Source of the DNA: Choanephora cucurbitarum
Lineage: Eukaryota; Mucoromycota; Mucoromycetes; Mucorales; Choanephoraceae
Assembly: GCA_025331435.1 (NCBI GenBank)
Contig: JAIWNI010000001.1
Span: forward strand, 310,001 to 374,000
DNA length: 64,000 bases
Direction: 5' to 3'
Shown here: piece after piece, positions 48,531 to 61,470 of the stretch
Numbering within the stretch: position 1 is the first letter of the stretch
How the letters are laid out: the number at the start of each line of letters is the position of its first letter
Position numbers and translations under genes: made by a program
Notes under the pieces: generated by a model
Told to the model about the DNA's origin: nothing
Seen by the model: the letters and a program-made list of their open reading frames with translations, nothing else
Database searches by the model: none

Positions 48531-50911
48531 TATCCTAGAATAACCCTCTTTCAGATCTACATAACCACTAAAACAAATCAGGAAAGAGGATGCACATATA
48601 CTTATACAATACTAATGAACCCTTATATCATGTAAATAAACACTAAGATTCTTTCACCGACTGTTGATTTAATAAGAAAATAGGCTGTTTAAGAGAGTGG
48701 AGAAGGGGTGGGCGGAATGAAAGAGACTTGTTTACTAAATCGAATTGATTTATGCAGTCGGCATGAGAAGAAAGACATAAATTTCAACATTTAAACTTTA
48801 TCAGCTGTCCTGCATCATTTTGTTTGTTCCTTGGCTCTAATTGCATTTTATGTATAGCACATCTTTAGGATCGAAGCTGCAATTTTTCCGGTTCACTTGT
48901 AAGAGTCCAAAAAAAATTGCCTACAGCTATGTTCTAGGTCACCGCCATTGAGATATATAGATAAGGATTGGAAATAAATTGAATATCCGCGATCACAGTC
49001 TTATCTGCTGCCCTTTGGGAATGATCACCACCCCAGAATCAAGCTTATTTGTATTGCCAAATACAAGGCAAAGCAAGAGCTCTTAAAATGAAAGTGTCGA
49101 GTCATCAAGTCTCTTTTTGTTCAGTTGGATCCGACTTCCTTTTGATTTGCGATTAGTCAACTAAAGCATCTTAGCATTATTGCATTCTGTTTTATTTATA
49201 AAAGAAAGGGTAGTATAGTTGCCAAGAGAGAATTCTTTCTGTAACAGGTTTCTGCCATAGTTCGTTTTATAGTTAGAATGTACTGTATCTCCAAATTCTT
49301 ATTGGTATAGATATGAGCTTACTTTCTGAGCATACCCTTTTCTGTTAACTGCTCCAAAGAAATAAAAGATGTTCTCCATTGTCGCTAGTTTTATTAGTTT
49401 TGCTGTTTTTGAGTACCTCATCAAACTGATTTGCTTTGTTGTCTTTTCACAGATAACTTGACAGCACAATGCTGTGAAACAACATTTGTTTGCCTGTGTC
49501 ACCATTTGGTTCCTGAGCAATTTATGTATTACAATAAAGAAGCCAGAGCCAATCACTGAATCAAAACCTTTAAGTTTACTCTTATCAAAGCATATACTTA
49601 TAACACTACATAGTAGAAATAGGCATCAGGTTATTACACAAGTAATTTTTATCAAATAAAATTGACTTGTCTAGAAGCATATTTTGATGTAGTCAAATAC
49701 GTGCTTATGTGAAAGCCTTATTTTAACTACTTTCATCCGGTGTTACTTTGGCCAGCCTGAACTTGCAATTTCTCTTCTTGATAAGGAACAATGATGTTAT
49801 GTAGTACTATTGTAAGCAAAAAAGAAAAGGCATAGATGATAAACTAGAATTATTTGGTTATTGAAAGAAAAAGGAGCTAAAAAATTTTTTTTTCTTGACA
49901 GTTCAAAGCTGTATATAAACATAAAAAAAAGGACTCTGCAAAATTGTATTTGCACCTACAATTGAAAGCGACAATAACACCTAAAGCTACGGACTAAACC
50001 TATCGACCTATCAACAAAAGAATTTGAGCATAGCCATTTCAGCTTCAGTATACTTTGTTTAATATTGCACTCGGATGAACCTTCATTCAAAGTCAGTTAT
50101 TGCTCTCTTACCAGGTATTGGGATTCAGGTACAGATGGTCAATTAAGCTACATAGCTGTATTTGCTTTTTGCGAGAGTGTCATCAATTGTCATTTGTTCA
50201 ATCTATTGCCAATGGCTACCTATGGCTCATATGAATAGCCTCTTCATTTCAATTGAATTAACATTTCCATAAAAAGCATGATTTGTGTATTACAATTCTC
50301 TTTGAGCAATTAGATGCTTTCTTGTTTGATTGTTTCCTTTTGGGCTCGATAAAAGAGCGAATGACACAAGAGGAAGAGTACTAGATTGGTTTGAATCTAC
50401 ACCTAATAGAAGCTCGAAGTTTCCTAAGCTAGTTGTTCTCTCTACTGCTTATGCTAAGTTCTTGTATCTCAGTTAATATTGATAAAGATGTGTAATCTTT
50501 TCTTGTTTGAGTGATCGCAAGACTGATAGCAACACTCTAAGACATCTTTAACGTGTTGGTATTGCAATGAAATTCCACCCTTACTATTATTTGAATTGTT
50601 GTTCAAAGACGACAGATGGTCATATACCATGTTAGTTAAATTTAGCTGTATGGATATATTTAGCTATGAAGGTTTTAATTTTTAAGCACTTGCAATCGCA
50701 ACAAGAAAGCTGGAATTATTTCGAGCCAAAAAAAATGTAAAGAGGTATCAAAGACAAAGACAGGCTTATCATTTTATTTCTGCTAGTTTTCTCTTTACTG
50801 TATTGAAATATTCATATGTGTTAACAGCAGCTCATTCTTCATAAAGGGAAAAAAAAACTCTTTATTCTAGATTCATGTATTGTAATCCAAGCACGACAGA
50901 TACAACATAGA
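48531..50911. other. Intergenic, nothing recognised
   Basis: 2.4 kb of AT-rich DNA downstream of the small gene and of the convergent transporter. The longest open frames (49299-49556 -, 49474-49659 +) have no domain. No repeat or RNA gene seen. Confidence 0.45.
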
Positions 50912-52978
50912 CTACCGAACGTAAATAAACCAAATCTCACCTATCACAACAGCACATGCACCTAATGCAATTATAGGCAAGATAGCAAGATTCCACTTTA
51001 GAAATTGAAGGTAACCAAGGGTATGAATCCCTTTTGTTCTCAAAATGTGGTCGAACCTATAAAAGTTACGTTTGTATACGCTTCTTTTTTTTTTGTTAAG
51101 ACTATACTTTTACTTACATGACACCAGCTAAACTGCCAAGATAAGTCAAACATGCACCAAGGTTACTTCCGACAATTAGACCTAGCAAGAACCCTTGTCT
51201 AGTAGCATCAGAGTCAATGTGTTGGGTAAAATTAGGGTGCTGAATAATCTGAACAAACAACACTGTCATGGGCTAGTAACGTGAAGGTTAAAGTTTAAAA
51301 AAAAATGGCGTACCAGTATCGATTATTTTTCTATGCAACTTACAATATTGTTCAAGAATTGACAGGCTAAAATTGACACAAATGTCATACCAATAACAGC
51401 AGTTGCATAGTTCTTGGCAAAGACAGCCATAGCAATGGCGAATATGCCTACCCATCCTGCTTCTGACATTGCTTCAATTAACATGAACATGCCCAAGCTG
51501 AACGGCAAAACGGCCCAAGGCATACGCAAGACAACTGCCTTGATTGTGGGAAAGCGAATGCCAAACCATCTGTATGCTTGATGAAAGGGCTTTGCCCATC
51601 GATGGACTGATTTGCCTTCATCATTTACACAGTGTTCAGTGACTGTTATGTCTTCATTCTTCATTTCGCCCTTTTCAATATCAGCAGAAGAAAGCACTGA
51701 AACAGGTGTTGAATTGTAGGGTGTATTGACAGAAGATTCAGGTGATGATACTATTGCATTCTCTTCCTTAGAGATGTGTTTAAGCTGGTCCTTGCTCAGA
51801 CCAGTCGGTTGTTTATCAAGAACAGGTTCGTGTAACTTTGATAGCTGATCCGGTACGTTGAGTTGAATGTCAGCTGAGTGATCACTTATGATTAGTTGGT
51901 CTTGATTTGCGACCAAAACAGGTTTAGGATGTTGTGGTTTTGTAGGCGAGAAATGCTGAAAGGTAATACCGAGATCGTAAAGAAAATCTCTTAAAAGCAT
52001 AACGCATGCAAAGGGCAAAGTAACCATCCACACAGAGATATTCTTGAAGGAGGTAGCCACAAGAGTGATCAAACAACATGCTAAAAGAATAAGGCCAAAA
52101 ATAGCACCCTTGGGATCAACTAGCACACTTTTGGGGTCTTCATTAGGCGGATTGAAATGACGAGGAATATACTTTTCGCTTCTAAATACAATGCGAAGAA
52201 CAACATAAGCTAATAAAATACAGATTACTGTAGGCAATAGAGTCCAAGCAGAATAGGTGATGAAGTTAATTTTGAATGCTTCACAAACAACCACATTGGT
52301 AGGATTTCCAATGTATAGTGCCATGGAAGCTAGAAAAAACACAGTTCAGTACAAGAGAGACAAACATGACACAAAGAGAAAATAGAAGCATACCTATGTT
52401 TGCTGTTGTAAACTCGCTCATCATAAAGGCAGTAGGGCAGATTTCTGATACTCTTGTATAGTAAGACAAGAATACAGTGCCTGTCAGAATGACTACATCA
52501 TTGCTTGTCAGTCCACTCATCAGACTGGTCAAAATGAAGAACAGAGAGAAGGTAAGGATGCCTTTGTTGCCTGCTTTTCTAGCTACCCAAAAAGCACAAA
52601 ACTGGAAGACACCAGTCATGTCTAATGAAATACAGATGTAAGCCTAGGTAAGGAAAAAAATTAATTTTTTGATATATATAATCACACATTTTGTTATTCT
52701 TTCTTGTGTACCAGCGAATAGAACAAGATCATAACAGACCACGGCTGAACACCTGCAGTACCGAGAAACCCTCTAGCGACTACATTGAAATCAATGGCCC
52801 GACATATCAATAGAATTAGAATACCAAGGGGCGGCACAGTTGCAATATTGAGATATATTTTGATCCGTCTATGAAGGCGTATCTTAACTGGACGAATCAC
52901 CAGTATAATGACTAACAAGAAGATAGCCAAGATAACATAAGAATATGCATTCAATGTTGCGTCTACAGGATCGGCCAT
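50912..52978 (-). CDS. Ion transporter superfamily permease (ArsB/NhaD type)
   Basis: Five exons: 52978-52712, 52643-52394, 52329-51344, 51272-51118 and 51056-50912, giving 600 aa. There are about eleven hydrophobic segments in two halves joined by a hydrophilic loop of roughly 110 residues. Motifs of the ArsB/NhaD group: MSGLTSNDVVILTGTVFLSY, ANIASMALYIGNPTNVVVCE in the first half, and LACQFLNNI and LIVGSNLGACLTYLGSLAG in the second half, where the paired SND/GNPTN and NN/GSNLGA elements form the ion site in the family. The substrate could be arsenite, Na+/H+ or a carboxylate and cannot be told apart here. The last two exons carry the final three membrane segments. Confidence 0.82.
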
Positions 52979-55311
52979 GAGAGAAAAAAAAAAGAGAGAC
53001 GAAAATGAAAGAAATAGAAAGAACCCAGAGAATTTCTTTTAAAAGCCTAATCAGACATCAACCAAATTGTCGTGACTGCATGCAAAACCTGAAGATGGAA
53101 TAGCATAACCATAGAACAGCGATGAACTGTGTGTAAATCACTCATTACTTATACTCATGAGTCAAAAGACACATACACTTCATGTTCATAGTGCAGGTTT
53201 TTAGTCAAGCCAAAACTCAGTTTAATGCCGAAATTGGAAATGATCAATGTTACATTCAATGTTTTGCACTAGCATTGATCCAGTCAACTCTAATGGGTTG
53301 CTTGAATACCTTCTGATCTACGGTAAGAGAAAATGGTTCGAGAAGCACCTTCCAGCAAAAGAATCTTCAATATGCCCCACAAGCCTGGAACAACTCCGAT
53401 TCAGCCAGATGGTTGGTTATCATATGTGTAACATGTTTGACAGTGCTGTTTATCCACATTGATTATTAATCACTGAATATAAATAAGAGTTCCGACCAGT
53501 ATTTTACTTTGCTAGAAGCAATAGTTTGCTCTTTATCCAATCACAAAAACCTAACATGACACGTGCCTCCACTTGTTTACTACAACTTTACCTTTATTCT
53601 GTATTTGGCATGGTTTGACGAGTACTTATTGTACCTGCTATTTACAATATTACTAGCTGATCAAAATCTGTAGATTTGTCTTATCGTTTTAGATAAGTTA
53701 TTATTGGATGATGACGCAAGAGAAGAAAGCTATTGACCAGCATTACAACCAAGCAACTAAAACTGATACCACATGTATTTTGGTTTCGGACGTTAGTCAG
53801 GGCTTATATATTGGGTCATAAGAATGGACGTTTGGCTTATGTCGATGAACTATACATTATGTTTGACTAAAGTTGCCCTCTTGCAAACACAATAAATTCA
53901 GCAAGCTGTTGATCCTATCTTTTTCAAATGACAAAAGAGTGGTGTTGATTAGACAAAAAGATAATTAGCTGATCTCATCATACTCTACAACAAATGGACG
54001 ACAGTCAGAAGGGTCAATAACAAACATGAATGTCATCTAGTCTTTTCATTCGTTACATACAAAGAAAAGTCAGCACTATAAAGGAATTCCAAGAGTTTGA
54101 ACTTGCTTTGTTTTTCATATAAACTGATTGGAAATGGAGGAAGAAACCAGAGGCATACAGTAACAATGAAGTTCTGAATTAACGAAAAAACAGTATACAG
54201 CAAAAAGAAAAAAGGATTGAGATGCTTTTGACTGGTAAATGGACAAATAGCTCTATTTGATTACAGATAAGCCTTGTACTCAATTGCTATAGATCAGAGG
54301 TTCTCTATGGCAATTCTAAATCATGTTGTTCTGAGTAAAGCGATCCGAATCTGTACAGCCATCGTGTTACACTCATATTACGAGATGCTTGAGATTTCTT
54401 TTTAAAACAACTTTCATGTACACGAATTGAGCTCTACATTTAATCAGCACCATGCAATTGATACCTGTAATAATTATACAAAGTTTGGTATTTATTGATG
54501 CAAAGACTTGGACGGTTCTCTAAGATTTATAAAGTTAGGTTTTACAGCAACTGTTATTAAATCAAATGATGGTGCCTGTAGGTTTGACCTCGACAGAGCG
54601 ATATCATAATAAATAACTCAACATCTTCATTCTATACAAAACAATCTCATTCTCTTTCCCTCTTGTCATGATCCTTTCTTACTGATTCCTAAATGATTCT
54701 GTGATTCACCTAATTACAATTTTCTCCTCCTTAGAGCATCTCCAATGGACTTTCTATTTTCAAAATTCCCTAAATATAGAAGGTCAAATAGAATATTGCA
54801 AGTCCAATGGGAAAAAATCAACTCCTCAAATTTTGAATACATTTAATTACTGATGGAAGAGAAAATATTGTATAAGTTCAAAACTGATTATTCAAATTTA
54901 GTCAGTCAGATTTGGAAAGAAGAAAGATGAGGAGTGCTATATTTAGTCGTTTCCTTTTTCGTAAATTATAGAAAGTCTGATTTAGAAAGTCCATTGGAGA
55001 TGCTCTTAGCGCTTGCTCTAAATTGTCTTCCTCAGCATCACTTGTGTCTTTTTCTTTCCAAGTAACCTCTCGCTTCTCAGAGTTTTCAAGATTGTTGTCG
55101 AGCTCTAAGAGTGGTTCAGCCAACTTTATTTTACCTTCAAGCAATTGAAAGAAAAAGCTCTTGGAGCACATTACACCATGTAAGCATATTAGCAGATGTG
55201 TTTTGCTTGGATACCGTAACAAACAGTGAAATGGATTTTGCGCTGCTAAAATGAAATTCAAGCACCTCATGGACTAAACACTTATTCTCTATTTCGTTTT
55301 TATTTCTCTGT
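52979..55311. other. Intergenic with a MITE and short relics
   Basis: 2.3 kb. It contains the Harbinger-like MITE at 54734-55005, next to a coding-like minus-strand stretch (about 55140-55010: KLAEPLLELDNNLENSEKRE, then EEDNLEQALR) that ends at the MITE edge. An unassigned plus-strand frame is at 53247-53462. No intact gene. Confidence 0.45.
54734..55005. mobile_element. PIF/Harbinger (Tourist-like) MITE, 272 bp
   Basis: The left end GAGCATCTCCAATGGACTTT and the right end read inward are identical over at least 24 bp (GAGCATCTCCAATGGACTTTCTA and one more). Both ends are flanked by TTA (54731-54733 and 55006-55008), the classic 3-bp target duplication of PIF/Harbinger elements. The interior is AT-rich without an ORF of its own. 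The near-perfect TIRs suggest a fairly recent insertion. Confidence 0.9.
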
Positions 55312-56498
55312 TTAAATGGTAATAACTCTTCCTTCATCATTACTCTGTTGAGCAAGTTCAATAATACGAATACAATTGACACCATCCTGAGGCTTCACTG
55401 CCAAATGTTCAGGATCTGACTTAAGAATGGATTCTGCCACATTGTTGTAGAAGGAGAGATAATCACCCCTTTCAGTTTCTACTGTGCCAATAAGATGAAC
55501 ACCTCCAATATCGCTATCAATGGTACCATAACGTTCGCGAGACTCAACACCATATTCCCCATCAGATGGTACTTTGCCAGACTTGAGCTGATCTTCTTGA
55601 ACATCCAAATACTCCTTTCTGAAAGATCCGTTCATACCACGCAAATTGAATCTTAAGACGGGTGTATGACGAGAAAGCATACTGGAGCGCAAAAGGACCT
55701 TGAAAGCATTATCATAGCCCAGGATAATAGTGAAGTCATCAGCCACATTTGATTCCTTCAATTGACGTTGGTTGCTGATGGTTGCAAAGACGGTCTTGGG
55801 CATACCAAACAGGTGAAGAGCTTGATCAATCAAGTGAGCACCGAGATCGTACACCATACCAGCACCAGGCTGATCATCTTGTTCTCTCCAGCCAGCCTTG
55901 ACAAAGTTACGGAAACGATCAAAATGAGATTCATATTCGACCAAACGACCCAAGTGGTTGGCCTTGATCAATTTCTTGACTGTCAAGAAATCACCATCCC
56001 AACGACGGTTTTGATAAACACTACAGATACGGTTGGTTTCTTTGGCCACTTGAGCTAAATCTTCGGCCTCTTTGGAAGTGACAGTGAATGGCTTTTCAAC
56101 AACGACTATCATCAAAATGTCAGCCGAATTGATAGGCTTCTTTCATATATACTTGTATCTTACCATGCTTTCCTGCCTTCATGGCTTCTAAGGCCAAAGT
56201 ATAATGAGATTCATTAGGTGTAGTAATAACAACTAAATCAACTTCCTTGTTGGCAAAGAGATCTTCGGTTGACTTGAATACTTGAACCCAAGGATAGACT
56301 TCCTTTGATTTATCGCTTCTACGCTCAACTACACCATATAAATGCAAGAAGGGAGAAGAAGTAACTAAAGGACAATGGAAGACGCGAGCAGACATGCCTA
56401 TTATTTGTGTTCGAATGCATTAGCTAGAGATGAATACAAAATGATATAGATAATTTACCAAAACCAATGACACCGACATTTACTTTGTTTGTAGACAT
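55312..56498 (-). CDS. Gfo/Idh/MocA-family NAD(P)-dependent oxidoreductase
   Basis: Three exons: 56498-56459, 56397-56164 and 56105-55312, giving 355 aa, the usual length. The Rossmann N-terminus is NVGVIGFGMSARVFHCPL (the glycine motif is split by intron 1). VDLVVITTPNESHYTLALEA follows, then VVVEKPFTVTSKEAEDL with the family's EKP lysine, and PGAGMVYDLGAHLIDQALHL with the Asp/His active-site region. It is close in style to yeast/bacterial YdgJ-like members that act on sugars or inositols; the substrate is not deducible. The C-terminal domain is complete. Its promoter side faces cullin-4 with a MITE in between. Confidence 0.88.
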
Positions 56499-57485
56499 AT
56501 TTAGAAAGAAGAGAGATAGTTAAAGAGAGGGAACGAGAGAAAAAATGATGAAATTAGAAAGGGTTTAAATAGACAGAACCATAACCAGGTAAAAAAAAAA
56601 TTCGACGGGATATGAATCGGATATCGTCTAGACGCATTTCTGTAAAGTTGGAACATCATTCAACAAAAACGCATGGAGCTCTATTTTGTTTCGGGTGCTT
56701 ATAACGTCTTTTTTTTTTCTGGAGCATGTTACACTTTGAGGTAGGTTGTCCATTGTACAAAGTTGCTTTCACTTTCTCATAGAGAAGAAGTAATACAAGA
56801 CAGGACAAGCAACAGATTTGAATAGATCCCAGTAAAACTGGGAAATTGGCGGGAGAATAGTGGGTATATTTTAGACCCTGTTGCTTCATTAGTAAGCGTA
56901 TCCATTCAGAAAAACTGTCCGTTTATGCATATTTAGGTTAGATGTGGGTGCATTCGAGTCATTGAATTGATTTTTCTACAAAGCCTCAATACATGCCTGA
57001 CTATTCCTCCCTCTATTTCTATAGTTAGCTGCCAAAGCTTTCTTTCATTCGCATTCTTCCTTATCGTACAGTTTGCCAATAGGGGATTTCATTTCTGAAT
57101 AAATCTTGAAATGAATTTCTTGAAACTTTCAGAATCTGAGTTTAAAGTGCAAATGATTGGATGAGACAAAATTTCAAAGAGGTCAAGAAAAAGCTTGAAA
57201 TTTTTACTTTTTGCACATGAATTGCAGCTTCCGAATAATGAGCCTTGAAAGCTTCAAAGAAGTTATTCAAAGGGGTACTCAATTGTATTTTTGAACTTTT
57301 AATATGATTGGCAAACTCTAAATTATTTCAAGAAAATTATTTCAAGCTTTATTCAGAAATGAAACCCCCCAATGATAACGCATGTCAGTAGAAGAAGTCT
57401 GTCGCGAACAAACTCATTCACTCTCCGCAAACTTTTTTTTTTAATAGCGCGTTAACTTCTCTCTTTTCTATTTGTTAATATACTA
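56499..57485. other. Intergenic between the oxidoreductase and cullin-4
   Basis: About 1 kb shared as promoter region by two divergent genes. It contains an inverted-repeat element at 57082-57368. A 77-codon minus-strand frame at 56656-56889 has no recognisable domain. Confidence 0.5.
57082..57368. mobile_element. MITE-like inverted-repeat element upstream of CUL4
   Basis: The left end reads GGGGATTTCATTTCTGAATA and the right end, reverse-complemented, GGGGTTTCATTTCTGAATAA. Similarity continues for about 40 bp (CTTGAAAT, TTCTTGAAA). CCAATA precedes the left end and CCAATG follows the right end, a possible imperfect target duplication. No ORF. It ends 118 bp before the CUL4 start codon. The superfamily is not clear. 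Confidence 0.65.
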
Positions 57486-60323
57486 ATGACTGATTGGGAA
57501 TCAGTAAAGAGACCAAGACTTGGTGATTCCATTGCGTCACAATATCAACCCTTACCTTTTAGTCAATACTTAAGCAACTCTCTACACAACCAGAAACACC
57601 CTATTCTTTCAGATAAAAAATTGATTGTCTATGACCTTAAAAGTAACAACTTTCTCTTTTTTATAACAAAGAAAGAAAAGGTTAAACTTTTATCTAGTTG
57701 ATGGATCTACATTAGGACAAGAAGAAGGCTACAGAGAGCAATCTTGGAAACGCCTTCAAACAGCCATTCATGCTATTCAGTCCAGTCAGCCCTGTCCTGA
57801 GAGTTTAGAAGTGCTCTATCAGGTAAAGAAAAAAAAAAGGCCTTTCTACAAATCATCCTTCTGACAACAACAAATAAAAGTTATGCGAAGATTTATGTCA
57901 ATATGGATATGCTCAAGAACTGTATGATCACCTCCATGCTGAATGTAAACAATATGTGCATATTCAATTCGAATCATTCAACAATCAGCCAGAAGACACC
58001 AACTATCTCTCTTATGTACATTCTGCTTGGAAAAAGTATTGCGATCAGATGGTAAGAATCACTGAAAGGCATTGAGCTTACAAAGCCTAATAGTTCATTT
58101 CAGTCACAGATCCGATGTCTTTTTTTATATCTTGATCGAACTTATGTCGCCACTGCCATAAAGACAGGCACGATTTGGAACATGGCTATGGACCTATTTC
58201 GAGATTATTTCAAAGCTTATGACGATGTATGGCAAAAGACATTGACAGGCATTCTAGAGTTGATTCGACAAGAGCGATCAGGCCAATCAATTGATGAAGC
58301 CTTCTTACAGTCTAATATTCGAATGCTGATGGATTTGAAGCTCTATCATACCTTATTTGAGCATCAACTGTTGGCACAGACAAGAGTGTTTTATGAACAA
58401 GAAGGAGATCAACTGCTGAATACCATGGATGTATTTGATTATCTTCAACATGTCTCCACTAGAGTACATCAGGAGTCTATCTTACGTGTCAAGAATTACT
58501 TTGACAAATCATTGAAATCCTCGCTTCAGTCTATTGTGGAAAACGAATTGCTGACAAAACGTGTCGAGATCATCTTGACCAAGTGTAAGTCATGTAAAAG
58601 TTTAAGGCTAATTACTGATTATACCAATTGTAGGCTTTAGTTATTTCCAAAGTCTTCATCTGTTTCAAGACAGTGATTATGATAAGTTTTCACTTCTCTA
58701 TCGACTACTGCATAAGATTGATCGCTTGGACATTTGTGCAAAATATTTTACAAACTATGTCAAGGTAAAAAAAAAAAAGAAGAGGCAGTAACTGCCTTTT
58801 ACTGAACCTTTTAGTCTGTATAGAAAAAGGGATCGTCTATTATGTGTAGCAAGACGAGTGCTAAAGAAAAAGTCTTGATGCTTTCTCAATTTGAATCTCA
58901 AGCAGACGAGATTGTAGATCATAGTTTTGAAGGGGATGAACTGTTTGTAGATGGTTTAAAGGACGGCATTGACTACTTTGTCAATCTACGTGATAACAAT
59001 GCAGTCAAGATATTGGCTAAACATACAGATCAGATCCTCAGGAGTTCTCAATATGATGACAGTCTACTTGAGAAGGGCATGTTTCTGTTTCGTTATCTAC
59101 AGGCAAAAGATACATTCGAACTGGTTTACAAACGAGATCTAGCAAAACGTCTCTTGTTGAACAAAACAACAAAATCTGGAGAGAAGGCCATGTTGACCAA
59201 AATGAAAAAGATTTGCGGTGCTGGTTACACAGGCAAGATGGAAGGCATGGTAAAGGATATTGAGAAGTCAGCAGAGCTTATGCATGATTTCAAAGTAAGA
59301 TTGCCTTTTTTTTTTCTTGTTACATAAGAGCTATAGATTGACATTTAGGTTAGCAATATGGTTCAAGTCCACTGAATATCCATGTGAATCTATTGACCTA
59401 TGGTTTCTGGCCTACGTATGTACCTGTTCATATTCGATTACCCCTTCCCTTTGAACAAACACAGGCTGCCTACTGCCAGTTCTATGCTTCTAAATTTGAG
59501 AAAAGAGTGCTAACATGGTATCATTCACTTGGCGTTTGTGAAGTCAAAGCAAATTATCCTAGAGTAAGTGAATGAAGTTAATGGTTGATAGTTATTTACG
59601 TTTCCTTCAATATAGGGTCAAAAACATATCACACTAACTTTGTTGCAAGCCACTGTGCTTTTGCTGTTTGATTGCGAAGAGCAATTGCTTTCATTTGATT
59701 CAATCTTGAGTTACACTCAGCTAGGTAAGATATCGTTAAGGCATTGATGGCTCTGTTTAAGACTCACTAAAAGCTTAACTGTATTAGATGAACTGGAACT
59801 ACGAAAAGTGCTAGTATCTCTATGTTGTAGGGAATACAAGTTATTACTAAAGTATCCTGAAGGAGGAGGAGATGATATCAAACCAACAGATCAATTCTCA
59901 TTAAACCATCAATTTCATACGGAAAAGGAAAGAATTTCGATCACAACAGCTACTTTGAGTGAAGTGATTGAGAAGGATGCCGGCTTAGATACCACCATTT
60001 TATTTGCACGCGAGCAACAGATAGATGCTATTATTGTGCGTATTATGAAGCATAATCAAACATTAAGCCATGGTCAACTATTGAATGAAGTTACTTGCAA
60101 AGTCAAATTCCCTATTACAGTAAGTTTTTTTTTATATCAGTTAGCTCAATTTACTTATACCATGTCTTCTTTAGGCGCAAGAGGTCAAGAAACGTATTGA
60201 AAAGTTGATTGAAAAGTGAGTGCAGTTTATTTCTTTTTTCGATTTGTTCATAGTGACTTATTATTTGCTTGTAGGGAATACTTGGAGAGAGGCCCTGAGG
60301 ATAATTATGTTTATTTAGCGTAA
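57486..60323 (+). CDS. CUL4: Cullin-4, ubiquitin ligase scaffold
   Basis: Eleven exons: 57486-57642, 57698-57822, 57881-58051, 58104-58584, 58634-58764, 58824-59294, 59354-59563, 59616-59724, 59788-60119, 60175-60215 and 60275-60323, in frame to 758 aa, the length of CUL4. Cullin repeats occupy the N-terminal half (LCEDLCQYGYAQELYDHLHA, IRCLFLYLDRTYV). The cullin-homology domain contains YKRDLAKRLLLNKTT, CGAGYTGKMEGMVKDIEKS and LTYGFWPTYVPV. The winged-helix end has IDAIIVRIMKHNQTLSHGQL, where the Lys of IVRIMK is the neddylation site, and the conserved C-terminus YLERGPEDNYVYLA. CUL4 with DDB1 and RBX1 ubiquitinates chromatin and replication proteins. AATAAA at 60354-60359. Confidence 0.93.
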
Positions 60324-60682
60324 TACTATCACCACTTGCTTTACTTCACTTTCAATAAATAGACTTAGTTTCATCTTTAGCCGAACCATTCAATTCTGTA
60401 TATATATAGGAAATAAAGAGTGCATTTTTGGCATAGATCAAATCCAAAGCATTTTATAAAGGCTGTCCTGTCAAAACGCTTTTAAAAAAAAAGTCAGTGT
60501 AACCTACTTTAAAAGCACTCCGGACCGGACTTTGTCTCGCGTCTGCCACGGTTGTCGTTTTTGAAGATATTAGAAAGATGCAACGGCATTATCAAAAAAC
60601 CCTCCTTTCTCAACATATCCAAGGTAATAACAGCATACATCCATCTGCCCATCCATCATGGCATCTAATACATTATCATAGT
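60324..60682. promoter_or_regulatory. RPL12 promoter region and CUL4 3' end
   Basis: 359 bp. It starts with the CUL4 polyadenylation region. A GC-richer patch at about 60518-60560 (CCGGACCGGAC and following) stands out from the AT-rich surroundings and could hold ribosomal-protein promoter elements. No known site identified. Confidence 0.35.
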
Positions 60683-61470
60683 ATGCCTCCCAAGTTCGAT
60701 CCTTCTGAGGTTAAGATTATCTACCTTCGTGCCACTGGGTAAGATATCCTTATCATCTTTCGCTTTCTTTTTTCTTTTAAGAGGGTCATGAAGTCAACAC
60801 ACCAAAATCAAAAAAGACAAAAGGAGAGTTAGAGAACACCACTTCAGAAACACGAAAAGAAACACATCACCTTACGAAAGAAGACAAAAAGAAAGCGAAA
60901 GAAAAAGATGACATTATCGACAGGAGATCAACCAATCACTAATCTCTTCTTTTCTTCATTCTAGTGGTGAAGTCGGTGCTTCCTCCGCTCTTGCCCCCAA
61001 GATTGGTCCTCTTGGTTTGTCCCCCAAGAAGGTTGGTGAAGATATTGCCAAGGGTACTAAGGACTGGAAGGGTCTCCGTGTTACTGTCCAATTGACCATC
61101 CAAAACCGTCAAGCCCAAGTTTCCGTTGTCCCCTCTGCCTCCTCTTTGGTCATCAAGGCTCTTAAGGAACCCGTTCGTGACCGTAAGAAGGAAAAGAACA
61201 TCAAGCACACCGGTAACATCTCTCTTGATGATGTTATTGAAATCGCCCGTACCATGCGTTTCAAGTCTTTGGCTCGTGAACTCAAGGGTACTGTCAAGGA
61301 AATCCTCGGTACCGCTTTCTCTGTCGGTTGTACCGTTGATGGCCAAAACCCCAAGGATCTTGGTGACGCCATTGATGCCGGTGAAGTTGAAATTCCCGTA
61401 AGTGATTGAATTTTAAAGTAAATGTAATTTAAACTTACATTTTTTTCTTTTGCTTTTCTAGGAAAAATAA
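60683..61470 (+). CDS. RPL12: 60S ribosomal protein L12 (uL11)
   Basis: Three exons: 60683-60738, 60965-61397 and 61462-61470, giving 165 aa, the usual eukaryotic L12 length. It starts [20 protein letters not shown] and contains [20 protein letters not shown], the conserved Pro-rich uL11 N-terminal loop. [20 protein letters not shown] and [17 protein letters not shown] follow in the rRNA-binding C-terminal domain. uL11 sits at the base of the ribosomal stalk and helps bind elongation factors. Codon use is strongly biased to C/T-ending and GGT codons, like TPI. The first intron is 226 nt, four times the usual size here; the last exon is only two codons plus stop. Confidence 0.96.

Noticed and set aside
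54902..55270. 122-codon minus-strand frame
   Set aside because: Crosses the MITE boundary, so it is a fusion of relic and transposon sequence and not a gene.
60739..60964. snoRNA in the RPL12 intron
   Set aside because: I found only AGATGACA and no proper RTGATGA/CTGA box pair with terminal stem.
61109..61372. Antisense open frames across RPL12
   Set aside because: Shadows caused by strongly biased codon use in a highly expressed gene.
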